From Bradyrhizobium sp. sBnM-33 (GTDB lineage: Bacteria > Pseudomonadota > Alphaproteobacteria > Rhizobiales > Xanthobacteraceae): a stretch of DNA of 64,000 nucleotides. The notes below the pieces were generated by a model, which did no database searches, was not told where the DNA came from, and worked only from the letters and a program-made list of their open reading frames with translations. The position numbers and the translations under genes are program-made. The stretch lies in contig NZ_CP136624.1 in NCBI RefSeq assembly GCF_032917945.1, forward strand, positions 4,464,001 to 4,528,000. Reading direction: 5' to 3'. This document shows positions 7,613 to 15,281 of this stretch, in pieces; the first letter of the stretch is position 1, and each line of letters starts with the position of its first letter.

Positions 7613-8440
7613 ATGGCAGTGCATCAGGTCAATCCGCAAGCATCGAAGCTCGCCGCGCTCGATCCGATCTGGGACCGGGTGCGGGGCGAGGCGGAGGACA
7701 TCGTCCGCCGCGAGCCGGAGCTAGCTTCCTTCATCTATTCGACCGTCCTGCACCACGATCGCCTGGAGGAATCGGTCGTGCATCGTCTCGCCGAGCGGCT
7801 CGATCATTCGGCGCTATCGGGCGATTTGATCCGGCAGACCTATGATGAGGCGCTGCGCGACGAGCCCGATCTCGGCAATGCGTTCCGCGCCGATCTGGTC
7901 GCGGTCTACGACCGCGACCCCGCAACCTCGCGCTTTATTGATCCGTTGCTCTACTTCAAGGGTTTTCACGCGCTGCAGACCCATCGTCTGGCGCATTGGC
8001 TCTATCAAAAGGGCCGCAAGGATTTTGCCTATTATCTGCAGAGCCGCTCGTCGGCGGTGTTTCAGACCGATATCAACCCTGCCGCCAAAATCGGCCGCGG
8101 CATTTTCCTCGATCACGCGACCGGCTTCGTCTGCGGCGAGACCGCCGTGATCGACGACGACGTTTCGATCCTGCACGGCGTCACGCTGGGAGGCACCGGC
8201 AAGGAGAATGAGGATCGTCATCCCAAGATCCGCCGCGGCGTGCTGATCGGGGCAGGCGCCAAAATTCTCGGCAATATCGAGATCGGCCATTGCGCGCGCA
8301 TTGCCGCGGGCTCGGTGGTGGTCAAGCCGGTGCCGCACAACGTCACGGTCGCCGGCGTCCCCGCCAAGATCGTCGGCGAGGCGGGCTGTGCCGAGCCGTC
8401 GCGCACCATGGATCAGATGCTCGGCGCTATCGGGCTTTGA
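7613..8440 (+). CDS. cysE: serine O-acetyltransferase
   Basis: Catalyses acetyl transfer from acetyl-CoA to L-serine, the first step of cysteine synthesis in the cytoplasm. The 275-residue protein has the all-helical SATase N-terminal domain (to about residue 140) and a left-handed beta-helix of hexapeptide repeats (KIGRGIFLDHATGFVCGETAVI onward). The active-site block LDHATG and the acetyl-CoA-proximal RHPKI loop are present, and the chain ends in a short tail (MDQMLGAIGL) ending hydrophobic, as needed for docking to cysteine synthase and for feedback control. ATG 7613 is preceded by GAGAGCAACC. It stands alone between a candidate promoter and a hairpin. Confidence 0.95.
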   Translation: MAVHQVNPQASKLAALDPIWDRVRGEAEDIVRREPELASFIYSTVLHHDRLEESVVHRLAERLDHSALSGDLIRQTYDEALRDEPDLGNAFRADLVAVYDRDPATSRFIDPLLYFKGFHALQTHRLAHWLYQKGRKDFAYYLQSRSSAVFQTDINPAAKIGRGIFLDHATGFVCGETAVIDDDVSILHGVTLGGTGKENEDRHPKIRRGVLIGAGAKILGNIEIGHCARIAAGSVVVKPVPHNVTVAGVPAKIVGEAGCAEPSRTMDQMLGAIGL

Positions 8441-8456
8441 TTTTCCTCACTTTCTG

Positions 8457-8484
8457 CCAGCCGTATTTGTGAAGTTACGGCTGG
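8457..8484 (+). terminator. hairpin after cysE
   Basis: CCAGCCGTA (8457-8465) and TACGGCTGG (8476-8484) form a perfect 9-bp stem with a 10-base loop, 17 bp after the cysE stop. Only a weak T-rich tail follows, so termination is probable rather than certain. Confidence 0.6.
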
Positions 8485-8547
8485 TAGTCTGCGCCGTCTC
8501 GTCCTAAAAACCTCCCGGAAATTTAAAGAATCCGATTGGAGACCGCC

Positions 8548-8766
8548 GTGGACGTTCAGGAAGTCAGGAAGCTCGACGCCTATCTCAAGCGCGTATTCGG
8601 CAATCCAAAGATCCGCGTCGTGCCGCGGCCGAAAAAAGACGACTCCGCCGAAGTCTATATCGGCGAGGAATTCATCGGCGTGTTGTTCGTCGATGACGAG
8701 GACGACGATCGCTCGTTCCAGTTTCAGATGGCGATCCTCGAAGAAGATCTCGCCGACGTCGGATAG
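8548..8766 (+). CDS. DUF3126 family protein
   Basis: A 72-residue acidic protein matching the short alphaproteobacterial DUF3126 family: DVQEVRKLDAYLKRVFGNPK, then KKDDSAEVYIGEEFIGVLFVDDEDDD and a closing FQFQMAILEEDL. The function is unknown. GTG 8548 is the likely start because GGAG stands 7 bases upstream; an in-frame TTG at 8536 contains that ribosome site and is unlikely. The protein has no membrane segment or signal peptide. It follows cysE after 107 bp and a hairpin, so it is probably a separate unit. Its strong conservation in the group suggests a housekeeping role. Confidence 0.85.
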   Translation: MDVQEVRKLDAYLKRVFGNPKIRVVPRPKKDDSAEVYIGEEFIGVLFVDDEDDDRSFQFQMAILEEDLADVG

Positions 8767-8778
8767 AGTGCGTGCGGC

Positions 8779-8859
8779 GTAGGGTGGGCAAAGCGTAGCG
8801 TGCCCACCAACTTGTTTTCTTAGTCGTGAATTACGAAATTGCGCCTTTGCCCACCCTAC
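8779..8859. repeat. palindromic intergenic element with GTAGGGTGGGCAAAG arms
   Basis: GTAGGGTGGGCAAAG (8779-8793) is exactly inverted as CTTTGCCCACCCTAC (8845-8859), a 15-bp perfect inverted repeat with a 51-bp spacer that itself holds a partial inner copy (GCGTGCCCACC). Sequences of this kind are dispersed in many bradyrhizobial genomes. Here it lies between two convergent genes and may act as a shared terminator. Confidence 0.8.
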
Positions 8860-8877
8860 AAGGCTGCGAAATCGAGC

Positions 8878-9591
8878 CTAGTCCTTCGGACCGCGCATTT
8901 GCGCCGTCAGGCGGTCCATCGCATTCGCAACATCGCGCCATTGCGACAGCCAGCTCCGCGGAAAGCGGAACGTCAGGTCGGCGCCGTCGACGCGACGCTC
9001 GCTCAGGCACATGCCGGGCGTCAGGCCATCGCGCGTGCAGCGCGCGTTGAGGCTAGGAGCGCCGGCCGAGAACAGATCCTCGTTGGCGTAGGGCGAGCCG
9101 TCGCGGAAGGCGCGCATCGTCAATCCGTCGTCGATCGGTGTTGTCTTCTGTTCGAGGTAGCGCGGGTAGATCGTGCGCACCCGCGTATCCGGCGGCAGCG
9201 TGTCGTGGTGGGCCGATATCGAGACGAAGATCCGGTCGATCGGCTGCACCTTCTCCTCGATCGTATCGGCGCTGACGTGCTTCGGCGCATCCGGTGGTTC
9301 AAGCGACGGGAAGACGAAACTGAGATCGACCCGCTCCTGCGGCCCGGAGTGGCGCTGGATCTTGCGGCGGATTGCTGCTGTCGGCACATTGAAGAGCGTG
9401 GCGCCGACGCTGACCGGCAACCGGCCCGGAGCGCTGGCGGGCCGCGCTACCCAGGTTGGCCACAGCAAGTAAGCGACAAGTGCAGCGGCGCCCGCGGTGA
9501 TGGTTACGGCGACCATGATGAGCATCATGTGCGAGCGCGGATCCCTGCGGGTGTCGCGGGCGAGGTGCTGGGCCGTCGAAAGCAGGGTCAT
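8878..9591 (-). CDS. conserved membrane-anchored protein of unknown function
   Basis: A 237-residue protein with one membrane span (about residues 24-44: MLIMVAVTITAGAAALVAYL) after a short basic N-terminus, and a soluble, presumably periplasmic C-terminal domain. That domain has a few recognisable blocks (LPVSVGATLFNVPTAAIRRK; RVRTIYPRYLEQKTTPIDDG; MCLSERRVDGADLTFRFPRS) and two cysteines (ARCTRDG, GMCLSE) that could form a disulfide. I recognise it only as a conserved rhizobial hypothetical protein. The 3' end faces the DUF3126 gene across the palindromic element. No operon partner is visible. Confidence 0.75.
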   Translation of the reverse strand: MTLLSTAQHLARDTRRDPRSHMMLIMVAVTITAGAAALVAYLLWPTWVARPASAPGRLPVSVGATLFNVPTAAIRRKIQRHSGPQERVDLSFVFPSLEPPDAPKHVSADTIEEKVQPIDRIFVSISAHHDTLPPDTRVRTIYPRYLEQKTTPIDDGLTMRAFRDGSPYANEDLFSAGAPSLNARCTRDGLTPGMCLSERRVDGADLTFRFPRSWLSQWRDVANAMDRLTAQMRGPKD

Positions 9592-9829
9592 GAAGGAAGC
9601 ATCGGTGGGTTCGAGGCTCGGGCACGATCCCGAGAGCTAGGCGAATCATTCCGCGAATATGCCATGGGCAGCGCGATTTCCGCATGATTTCGCGGGAGTT
9701 CGGCTGCTGTAGCTATGCGCAAACGAGGTCCTGGCGGATCGTTGTTAACCCTTCCTTAAGGATGCTGTGGCGGCCGCCGCCCAATTTTGCGAAAGCAGGG
9801 GCGCGGTTTGTCGAGTACGGGAAGTTGTC

Positions 9830-10159
9830 ATGTCGCCCGATGCGTTGAATTCCCTGTTCTCCCTGTGCATCGGCTTTGCGCTCGCAGGCGCGCTCGCCAG
9901 CGGCTATCAGGCAATGGCGGCGCGGCCGGCGGGATTCGGGCTGCTTGAGGAAGGCGTGGCGCCGAAGACATTTGCGGCCGTGCCGTTTCTGGTTTTCGCC
10001 GCACCCTTCATCATCATGCGTAACACGCTGCGCGGCGCGAAGATCGAGCGCCGCCGCTTCGAATTCGTGATGATGGCGACCGTGCTTTCAGGTTTCTGGA
10101 GCATGATGTCCGGCACGTTCTTCCTGATGACGCTGCGAGCCGCGGGCGTGCTGGCCTGA
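9830..10159 (+). CDS. small integral membrane protein
   Basis: A 109-residue protein with three likely membrane spans: LNSLFSLCIGFALAGALASGYQ, a middle segment AVPFLVFAAPFIIMRNTL, and a C-terminal MMATVLSGFWSMMSGTFFLM. The start at ATG 9830 is supported by GGGAAG upstream; the frame is open to 9767 without ribosome site. A basic loop (RGAKIERRRFE) between spans two and three is probably cytoplasmic. I recognise no functional motif; it looks like a conserved small alphaproteobacterial membrane protein. It precedes the carbonic anhydrase homologue by 73 bp, but no functional link is evident. Confidence 0.78.
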   Translation: MSPDALNSLFSLCIGFALAGALASGYQAMAARPAGFGLLEEGVAPKTFAAVPFLVFAAPFIIMRNTLRGAKIERRRFEFVMMATVLSGFWSMMSGTFFLMTLRAAGVLA

Positions 10160-10232
10160 GGCTGGCGGCCTGTTCGCTTGATCCCGCGCCAGCGGCTGTG
10201 CCAAGGTCTCTGCCAACGGAGACCTTTTTGTT

Positions 10233-10763
10233 ATGGCGATCTACGAACTCGACGGACAGGGGCCTGAACTCCCCGCAAACGGAAACTATTTCATCGCAGA
10301 CACCGCCGTCGTGATCGGCAAGGTGCGCCTGCTGGATTCCGCCAGCGTGTGGTTCGGCGCAGTACTGCGCGGCGACAATGAGTGGATTGAAATCGGCGAA
10401 GGCTCCAACGTCCAGGACAATTCGACCTGCCATACCGACCGCGGCTTTCCGCTCACGATCGGCAAGAACTGCACCGTCGGCCACAATGTCATCCTGCACG
10501 GCTGCACGCTCGAAGACGACGCGCTGGTCGGCATGGGCTCGATCGTCATGAACGGCGCGAAGATACGCCGCGGCAGCATCGTCGGCGCGGGATCGGTTAT
10601 CACCGAAGGCAAGGAATATCCCGAATATTCCCTGATCATCGGCTCGCCCGCGCGCGTGATCCGCACTTTGTCACCCGAGCAGGTGACGGCGATGGGAAGT
10701 GCTGCGAAATTCTATGCGCTCAACGGGCCGCGGTTTAAAAACGGACTGAAGAAGATCGGGTGA
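10233..10763 (+). CDS. gamma-carbonic anhydrase family protein
   Basis: A 176-residue left-handed beta-helix protein of hexapeptide repeats (for example [33 protein letters not shown]). Three histidines, H67 (CHTD), H84 and H89 (VGHNVILHG), match the zinc ligands of the gamma class, and R46/D48 in LRGDNE match conserved structural residues. Family members range from true carbonic anhydrases to proteins without measured activity, so hydration of CO2 is possible but not certain. The C-terminal helix ([18 protein letters not shown]) caps the helix as in homologues. The gene starts at ATG 10233 with CGGAGACC upstream. Confidence 0.9.
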   Translation: MAIYELDGQGPELPANGNYFIADTAVVIGKVRLLDSASVWFGAVLRGDNEWIEIGEGSNVQDNSTCHTDRGFPLTIGKNCTVGHNVILHGCTLEDDALVGMGSIVMNGAKIRRGSIVGAGSVITEGKEYPEYSLIIGSPARVIRTLSPEQVTAMGSAAKFYALNGPRFKNGLKKIG

Positions 10764-10996
10764 AGACAGTCCTCTTCGGTTCCGTCTCGGCGGTTTCGCG
10801 AGAACGGGGCCTCCGAGGAGTATCTCGCTGACGCTTCGCTAACCGTCATGCAGGGGAACCATCCATGGCCGTAGCCCGCGGTTGCAACCTTAAGCTTATG
10901 ATAGCGCAGGTGCCTTAGGCTCTATCGTTCGGGAGCGATGGCCGACGGATGCACCAACCCTGAAGCCCGACCTCGCAACTGCCGGAGGCCGGATCG

Positions 10997-12664
10997 ATGA
11001 AAAGAATGATGGCTGGGCTCGTCGGTTGGACGAGCGATCTCAGCGTTACCGAGAAAATCTATGGCATCGCCGCCGGGTTGATGGTCGTCACGACCGTCCT
11101 AATGGTGATGTCGATCCAGTCGGTACGGCTGCAAACCGGATATCGGCACCTGCAGGCATCGTCGGCCCAGGCCGCAGCCAACGTGAGCCAAGCCAATGGT
11201 CTCATCTACGCCATCGTCATGGAATCGCGCGGCATCTACATGTCCACCGACCGGGCGAAGGTGAAGCAGTACGGCGACGAGCTCTTAAAGCGCAACCGCG
11301 AACTGACCGGCGTGATGGAGCGGTGGAAGCAAACGGTCCGCGCTGACGACGTCGAGCAGTTCACGGCTTTCAAGCGACGCATTGACCAGTTTATCGAATT
11401 CCGCAAGGAGCTCGTACGACGCGCGGTCGACATCAGCCCGGCGGCTGGCCGCGAATGGGGCGACAACGACGCCAACCGTGCGCCGCGTACGCAGCTCAGC
11501 AACGACCTCGAGGCGCTGACGCGGATCTACAACGAACGCACCGTCGAGGCCGCGGCGCTCGGCGACCAGGGCCGCTATGCTGCCTTCTATCTGTTCGCGC
11601 TCGGACTTGGCGCTCTGATATTTGCCGCACTCAACGTACTCGTGATGCGACGCTCTGTCGTCCAGCCGTTGCAGGAAATTACCGAGGCGACCGACCGCAT
11701 CGCCGCCGGCAACGTCAATAGCTATATTCCGCATTACGCCCGTGCCGACGAGATCGGGCGTCTGGCCTACGCCGTTCAGAATTTTCGTGACGTCGTGAGC
11801 CGCAACTTCGAGCTCGAGGAGCTCAAAGCCGGTACCGCGAAGCAGCGCGATGCTGCCATCGATCAGCGCGACAGGTTCAACGACAAGTATCAAGCCACCA
11901 AATGGCAACTGACTGCGGCCATCAACAGCATGCCGCAGGGCCTGGTCATGCTCGACGGCAAGGCGCAGGTCCTGGCGCTGAACGACCAATATCGAAAACT
12001 CTACGGCCTGCCGGTGAAGATCAAGGCCGGATCGTCGCTGGAGGAGATCCTGCAGCATCGGGTCGACAGCGGATTGTTCAAAGGCGACATCAAGCAATAT
12101 CTCGCAGCGATCATTGATCGCATCGGAAAACGGCAGCCGACCTGCTACGAAATCAGCCTCACCGACGGCCGCGGGATCAAGATCCACGAGCGTCCGATGG
12201 ACGGCGGCGGCTGGGTGTCGGTGCAGGAAGACGTTACCGCACAAAGGAAAGGTCAAGCCATTCTGGAGCGGACGGAAGAGTTTCTGGCCGCGATCGTCGA
12301 AAACATACCCGAGGGGATTCTCGTCAAGGACGCGCGCAATCTGCGGTACCTGTTCGTCAACAAGGCAGCCGAGGAGATGATCGGCATGTCGCGTGCGGAG
12401 ATCATGGGGAAAACACCCCGCGAGCTGTTTCCGGAGTCGGCTGCCGAATTGATCGAACGGCGGGATCGGCAGTTGCTGGAGCGCAAACAGCAACTCGAAA
12501 CGATCGTCGATACCGTCGACAACCCCGTCAAGGGCCGGCGCACCATTGCGGTGCGGCGGCTTCAGATCGGCGGGCCCGAACGCGAGTCCCATTTGTTCGT
12601 GAGCATGGTCGAGGACCGGACCGGCCAGACCGATATTGCGGCCCCGACCGAAGCTGCGGCGTAG
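10997..12664 (+). CDS. HAMP/PAS sensor protein without a recognisable output domain
   Basis: A 555-residue membrane receptor. Order: cytoplasmic tip, first membrane span (about 22-42), periplasmic four-helix sensor (to about 190), second span (AAFYLFALGLGALIFAALNVLVM), HAMP domain (about 220-270), a coiled coil, a PAS domain starting with INSMPQGLVMLDGKAQVLALNDQYRKLYGLP, and a second PAS domain (IVENIPEGILVKDARNLRYLFVNKAAEE). The chain then ends in an Ala/Thr-rich tail. No histidine kinase, GGDEF, EAL or methyl-accepting domain follows and no frameshift is visible, so it probably works by protein-protein contact or is a truncated sensor. A GGAGG site precedes ATG 10997. Confidence 0.83.
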   Translation: MKRMMAGLVGWTSDLSVTEKIYGIAAGLMVVTTVLMVMSIQSVRLQTGYRHLQASSAQAAANVSQANGLIYAIVMESRGIYMSTDRAKVKQYGDELLKRNRELTGVMERWKQTVRADDVEQFTAFKRRIDQFIEFRKELVRRAVDISPAAGREWGDNDANRAPRTQLSNDLEALTRIYNERTVEAAALGDQGRYAAFYLFALGLGALIFAALNVLVMRRSVVQPLQEITEATDRIAAGNVNSYIPHYARADEIGRLAYAVQNFRDVVSRNFELEELKAGTAKQRDAAIDQRDRFNDKYQATKWQLTAAINSMPQGLVMLDGKAQVLALNDQYRKLYGLPVKIKAGSSLEEILQHRVDSGLFKGDIKQYLAAIIDRIGKRQPTCYEISLTDGRGIKIHERPMDGGGWVSVQEDVTAQRKGQAILERTEEFLAAIVENIPEGILVKDARNLRYLFVNKAAEEMIGMSRAEIMGKTPRELFPESAAELIERRDRQLLERKQQLETIVDTVDNPVKGRRTIAVRRLQIGGPERESHLFVSMVEDRTGQTDIAAPTEAAA

Positions 12665-12666
12665 AA

Positions 12667-12735
12667 GCTTTTCGGTTCTGATTGAATCAGAGCCGGGCTT
12701 TAGACTTTGTTTTGACGCGTTTTCTTGACGCGAAA
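12667..12735. repeat. dispersed-type intergenic repeat with a TGATTGAATCA core
   Basis: The segment GCTTTTCGGTTCTGATT..AATCAGAGCC (stem 12674-12683 with 12685-12694) followed by GTTTTGACGCGTTTTCTTGACGCGAA matches an intergenic repeat that I recognise as widespread in bradyrhizobial genomes. It separates the sensor gene from the convergent small-gene pair and could terminate both. Confidence 0.65.
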
Positions 12736-12766
12736 CGTTCTAACGATCGCAAACGTTCCAGGCGGC

Positions 12767-12934
12767 TCAGCCGCCTTCACTTTCGTTCGCCTCGCGAGGG
12801 CCGGCGACCTTTTCATGGCCCGCGGCCCAGAGCGCATGCTCCTCGCTGCCATTCTGATATGGATTGGCTTCGGCCGGAATGTTCAGGCGCGCGGCGCGCT
12901 GGCCTTGCTCGAAAGGGTCCGGGTCGGAATTCAT
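12767..12934 (-). CDS. Rmf/CrpP-like small protein
   Basis: A 55-residue protein. It begins MNSDPDPFEQGQRAARLNIP, then has ANPYQNGSEEHALWAAGHEK. The spacing QG-x2-A-x-NPY-x2-GS-x2-H-x2-W-x2-G resembles ribosome modulation factor (RGYQAG..CPYQ..SQWLGGW) and the CrpP family, so it may bind ribosomes or RNA during slow growth; that is inference from a short motif. Its ATG (12934) overlaps the stop of the upstream gene as ATGA, a classic translational-coupling arrangement. GGAAGG stands before the start. At 168 bp it is easily missed by gene callers. Confidence 0.75.
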   Translation of the reverse strand: MNSDPDPFEQGQRAARLNIPAEANPYQNGSEEHALWAAGHEKVAGPREANESEGG

Positions 12935-13158
12935 GATGGCGTCCTTCCGGTTTTCGATCTCGTCTTCCGCGCCGTCCCAGCCTTCGAGAGCCCGGCGCTT
13001 CTTTTCAGCGCATCCTTGAGGTCGATGGGGATGCCGTGCTTCTTGAGCAGATCCGCAAAGGCCTCGTCGGCCAATTCCTGAAACGTCGCCATCCGGTCGC
13101 GCGCAAGCTGCTTGAGCTTGTCGAGCGTGTCATCGTCGAAGGCAATCAATTTGCGCAA
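12931..13158 (-). CDS. small conserved protein, possible ribbon-helix-helix-like
   Basis: A 75-residue basic protein: a short beta-like start (RKLIAFDDDTLDKLKQLARD), a helix (MATFQELADEAFADLLKKHG) and a Lys/Arg-rich tail (KAGTARKTRSKTGR). The strand-helix-helix pattern with DDDTLDKLKQLA resembles ribbon-helix-helix DNA-binding proteins, but the match is weak. The start is uncertain: TTG 13158 begins the conserved part, without an obvious ribosome site. Its stop overlaps the start of the Rmf/CrpP-like gene by four bases, so both are probably made from one mRNA at linked levels. Confidence 0.65.
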   Translation of the reverse strand: MRKLIAFDDDTLDKLKQLARDRMATFQELADEAFADLLKKHGIPIDLKDALKRSAGLSKAGTARKTRSKTGRTPS

Positions 13159-13269
13159 ATCGTGGCCAGTCCGGCGTCGAGCGGATGTGAATGAATGATC
13201 GGGCAGGGGAATCGTTCCGGGAGGAACAAGGGTACGGGTGCGGTCGTTGCTTCGTAAAGGAGATTTCCG

Positions 13270-13764
13270 ATGAAGCTATCATCTGCGGCCGCCGCAGTTG
13301 CGGCCATCACAATCCTGATATCGCCGGTCACTTCGTTTGCACAGAGCAGCGGCGGCGCCGGCGGAGGTGCAAGCACCGGCGGCGCCAGTGCAGGCGGTGC
13401 GGCAAGTGGTCCTACCACTGGTAGCAGCACCGCCGCTGGTTCTCCGAACGCGGGCTCTGCGGGCGCGGGCTCGCAAAGTGTCACAGGCGTGCCGCCAGGT
13501 CCGGCCAGCCCCGGCGGGTTGAACAATGCGGGCGAAGATCCAAGCGGCGCGGCGAACCAGCCCAGGCTAGCGTCGCCGCCTGCACCGGGCACCAACAGTG
13601 CCGGGACCGCCCAGTCGTCAGGCAGCGGCGTAACGACGGGCACGGGAAGATCGGCAGGAAGGGGAACGGACGTAACGGGCCCGCAGACCGGCGATGACGC
13701 TGTGATCAACGAAGAAAACAAGACGATCGATCGCAAGATAAAGGGCATTTGCCGCGGCTGTTAA
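13270..13764 (+). CDS. secreted low-complexity Gly/Ser/Ala/Thr-rich protein
   Basis: A 164-residue exported protein. A clear signal peptide (MKLSSAAAAVAAITILISPV then TSFAQ, cleavage after FAQ) is followed by about 90 residues of Gly, Ser, Ala and Thr in loose repeats (GGASTGGASAGGAASGPTTG), a Pro-rich middle, and a short charged end (DDAVINEENKTIDRKIKGIC). Two cysteines close the chain. AAAGGAGAT gives a strong ribosome site before ATG 13270. Such disordered periplasmic or surface proteins are common in the group, but I know of no function. No neighbour on the same strand belongs to it. Confidence 0.8.
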   Translation: MKLSSAAAAVAAITILISPVTSFAQSSGGAGGGASTGGASAGGAASGPTTGSSTAAGSPNAGSAGAGSQSVTGVPPGPASPGGLNNAGEDPSGAANQPRLASPPAPGTNSAGTAQSSGSGVTTGTGRSAGRGTDVTGPQTGDDAVINEENKTIDRKIKGICRGC

Positions 13765-13993
13765 TCGGTGCCAGAGCGACGTCCGGTCGCAGGGCAACGA
13801 GCAAAATAGCACCAGCTATCTCCGAGAACCCGCTCTAGATTTGACCCGGGATCCGCGAGGATCCGACGCGGACAGCGTCGAGCACTTCAAGGGCAAATCG
13901 CGGGGGCGATACGCTCGGGCGTTTTCCAGAGCCGACGCCGTATTTCGATCCATCCGCTGATATGCCGCTGGCATCGCATCAGGGATGTTGAAC

Positions 13994-14146
13994 ATGCTCA
14001 CAGTCCCAGCATTGACGTTGTTATTCCTTTGTATCGTGGTTGGGCTGGGTGCGGCCTTCGTCTGGATGTTCTGGGAGTTCGAACAGAGGATGGCCAAGCC
14101 GCGCCAGATGTCCAAGCCGTATCGCAAGAGCGGTCGCGCCGGATAG
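13994..14146 (+). CDS. small single-span membrane protein
   Basis: A 50-residue protein: MLTVPALTLLFLCIVVGLGA continues into a Trp/Phe-rich AFVWMFWEFEQRM, then a basic cytoplasmic tail ending KPYRKSGRAG. One membrane span with the N-terminus outside fits the positive-inside rule. AGGGA lies at good distance before ATG 13994; an in-frame ATG at 13985 is too close to it. It is below the length most gene callers keep. No function is known. Confidence 0.6.
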   Translation: MLTVPALTLLFLCIVVGLGAAFVWMFWEFEQRMAKPRQMSKPYRKSGRAG

Positions 14147-14620
14147 CTGATTTTCGACAGGATCGCGCGCAGTCATGTTGCACGCGATCTCTGCGGCCTG
14201 CCATCACAGCGGGCTGCACAGCCAGGCCTGGATTCTGGCGCGTATCGGTGCGGGCGTCGGTGAGCTATTGGATTGCAGCGGCGGCCGTTGAAGGGGGCAC
14301 AAAAGAACAAGGCCGTCGACGCAGTATACCGTCAACGACCTTGCCAGCCCCGGATATTGAAATCGGCTCACGCCATCCGGTGAATTACAGGATGCCCGGG
14401 ATTTTTCCGGCCATGTGTGAACCAGTTCACAAAGGCGGAAAAAACTTGCGGCAGGACGGGCCGAAGCGATGGAAAATGTCCCGTCAGCCAGCCGCGCGGC
14501 GGAATGCGGTGGGGCTGGTCCCTATGCTTAAGGGCAATATCGTCGGATTGCCGGAAGCAAGCGGTGCGGATCGCGTTGGCATCGGCGGTCGCGCCAGCCG
14601 TCAAACGCCGACCAGACCGG
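14147..14620. other. gene-free stretch
   Basis: I see no convincing gene in these 474 bp. Long frames on the plus strand here have Arg-rich compositions typical of antisense noise. One imperfect hairpin, AAGGCCGTCGACG with CGTCAACGACCTT (about 14309-14342), lies midway and may end transcription of the small membrane gene. Confidence 0.5.
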
Positions 14621-15127
14621 TCAGCCCCGCGCCTTGGCGCGGCTGCGATTTGCGCTTCGGGCCGCGCGGGGCTTTGCCTTGGCTGACCGGTTGCGGGGCG
14701 CGGCAGCCGCGGCGGGTTCGGAGGCCTGCGCGCTGGCAAAGGATTGCCGCAAGCCATCGATCGCTTCTGTCAGCGTTCCGACCTGCTCGGAAAGCTTCCT
14801 GGTATCGGCCTGCTGCGCGGCGAGCAGGCGGCGCACGGTCTGCAACTGGTCCTGCACCACCTGCAACTGGTCGATCGATTCCTGCTGGGTCGCTTCCAAG
14901 CCCTTGGTCTTCTCGACCAGTTGCTCGGAGGCTTGCGCGGCGCGCGCCTGCAACAGGCGGGTCGCGGCCGCGCGATCGGTTTCGGGGGCGCTGCCCGTAT
15001 AGGCGCGCCACAGGGCGATAGAGCTTACGCCAAGCACGACAATGACGAGAGCCGCAGCAGCGATCGCAATCGGCTGGCCGCCGAAACGCGCGACGGGGCT
15101 GGCACTCCGGGGGGCGAGTTCGATCAT
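14621..15127 (-). CDS. membrane-anchored coiled-coil protein
   Basis: A 168-residue protein with a short cytoplasmic N-terminus, one membrane span (about residues 19-41: IAIAAAALVIVVLGVSSIAL), a long heptad-patterned coiled coil (LLQARAAQASEQLVEKTKGL through LRQSFASAQ) and a strongly basic Ala/Lys/Arg tail (RNRSAKAKPRAARSANRSR). The shape resembles bacterial envelope spacer or scaffold proteins, but I recognise no family. The basic tail is odd for a periplasmic domain and could bind nucleic acid if it faced the cytoplasm. The start at ATG 15127 fits the membrane anchor position. It stands alone. Confidence 0.75.
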   Translation of the reverse strand: MIELAPRSASPVARFGGQPIAIAAAALVIVVLGVSSIALWRAYTGSAPETDRAAATRLLQARAAQASEQLVEKTKGLEATQQESIDQLQVVQDQLQTVRRLLAAQQADTRKLSEQVGTLTEAIDGLRQSFASAQASEPAAAAAPRNRSAKAKPRAARSANRSRAKARG

Positions 15128-15281
15128 GCGACTGCAAATCCGGACGTGATTTCAATGTCCTCAAATAGCACAGCCGCGCGGCCGCACAAAACCGGGATTT
15201 GCCGGGCGGGTGAGGAATTCCGGTCAAGCCCTTGAGAATCAGGCTTTCCTGGCGGCGGCCATCGGAGCCGGATGTTCAGTG

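Noticed and set aside
13816..14219. Minus-strand frames opposite the 50-residue membrane protein
   Set aside because: No ribosome site and unlikely composition; the plus-strand small protein has better signals.
14029..15021. 330-codon plus-strand frame
   Set aside because: It is Arg/Ala/Pro-rich, has no recognisable domain and lies partly antisense to the coiled-coil membrane protein gene; typical high-GC shadow.
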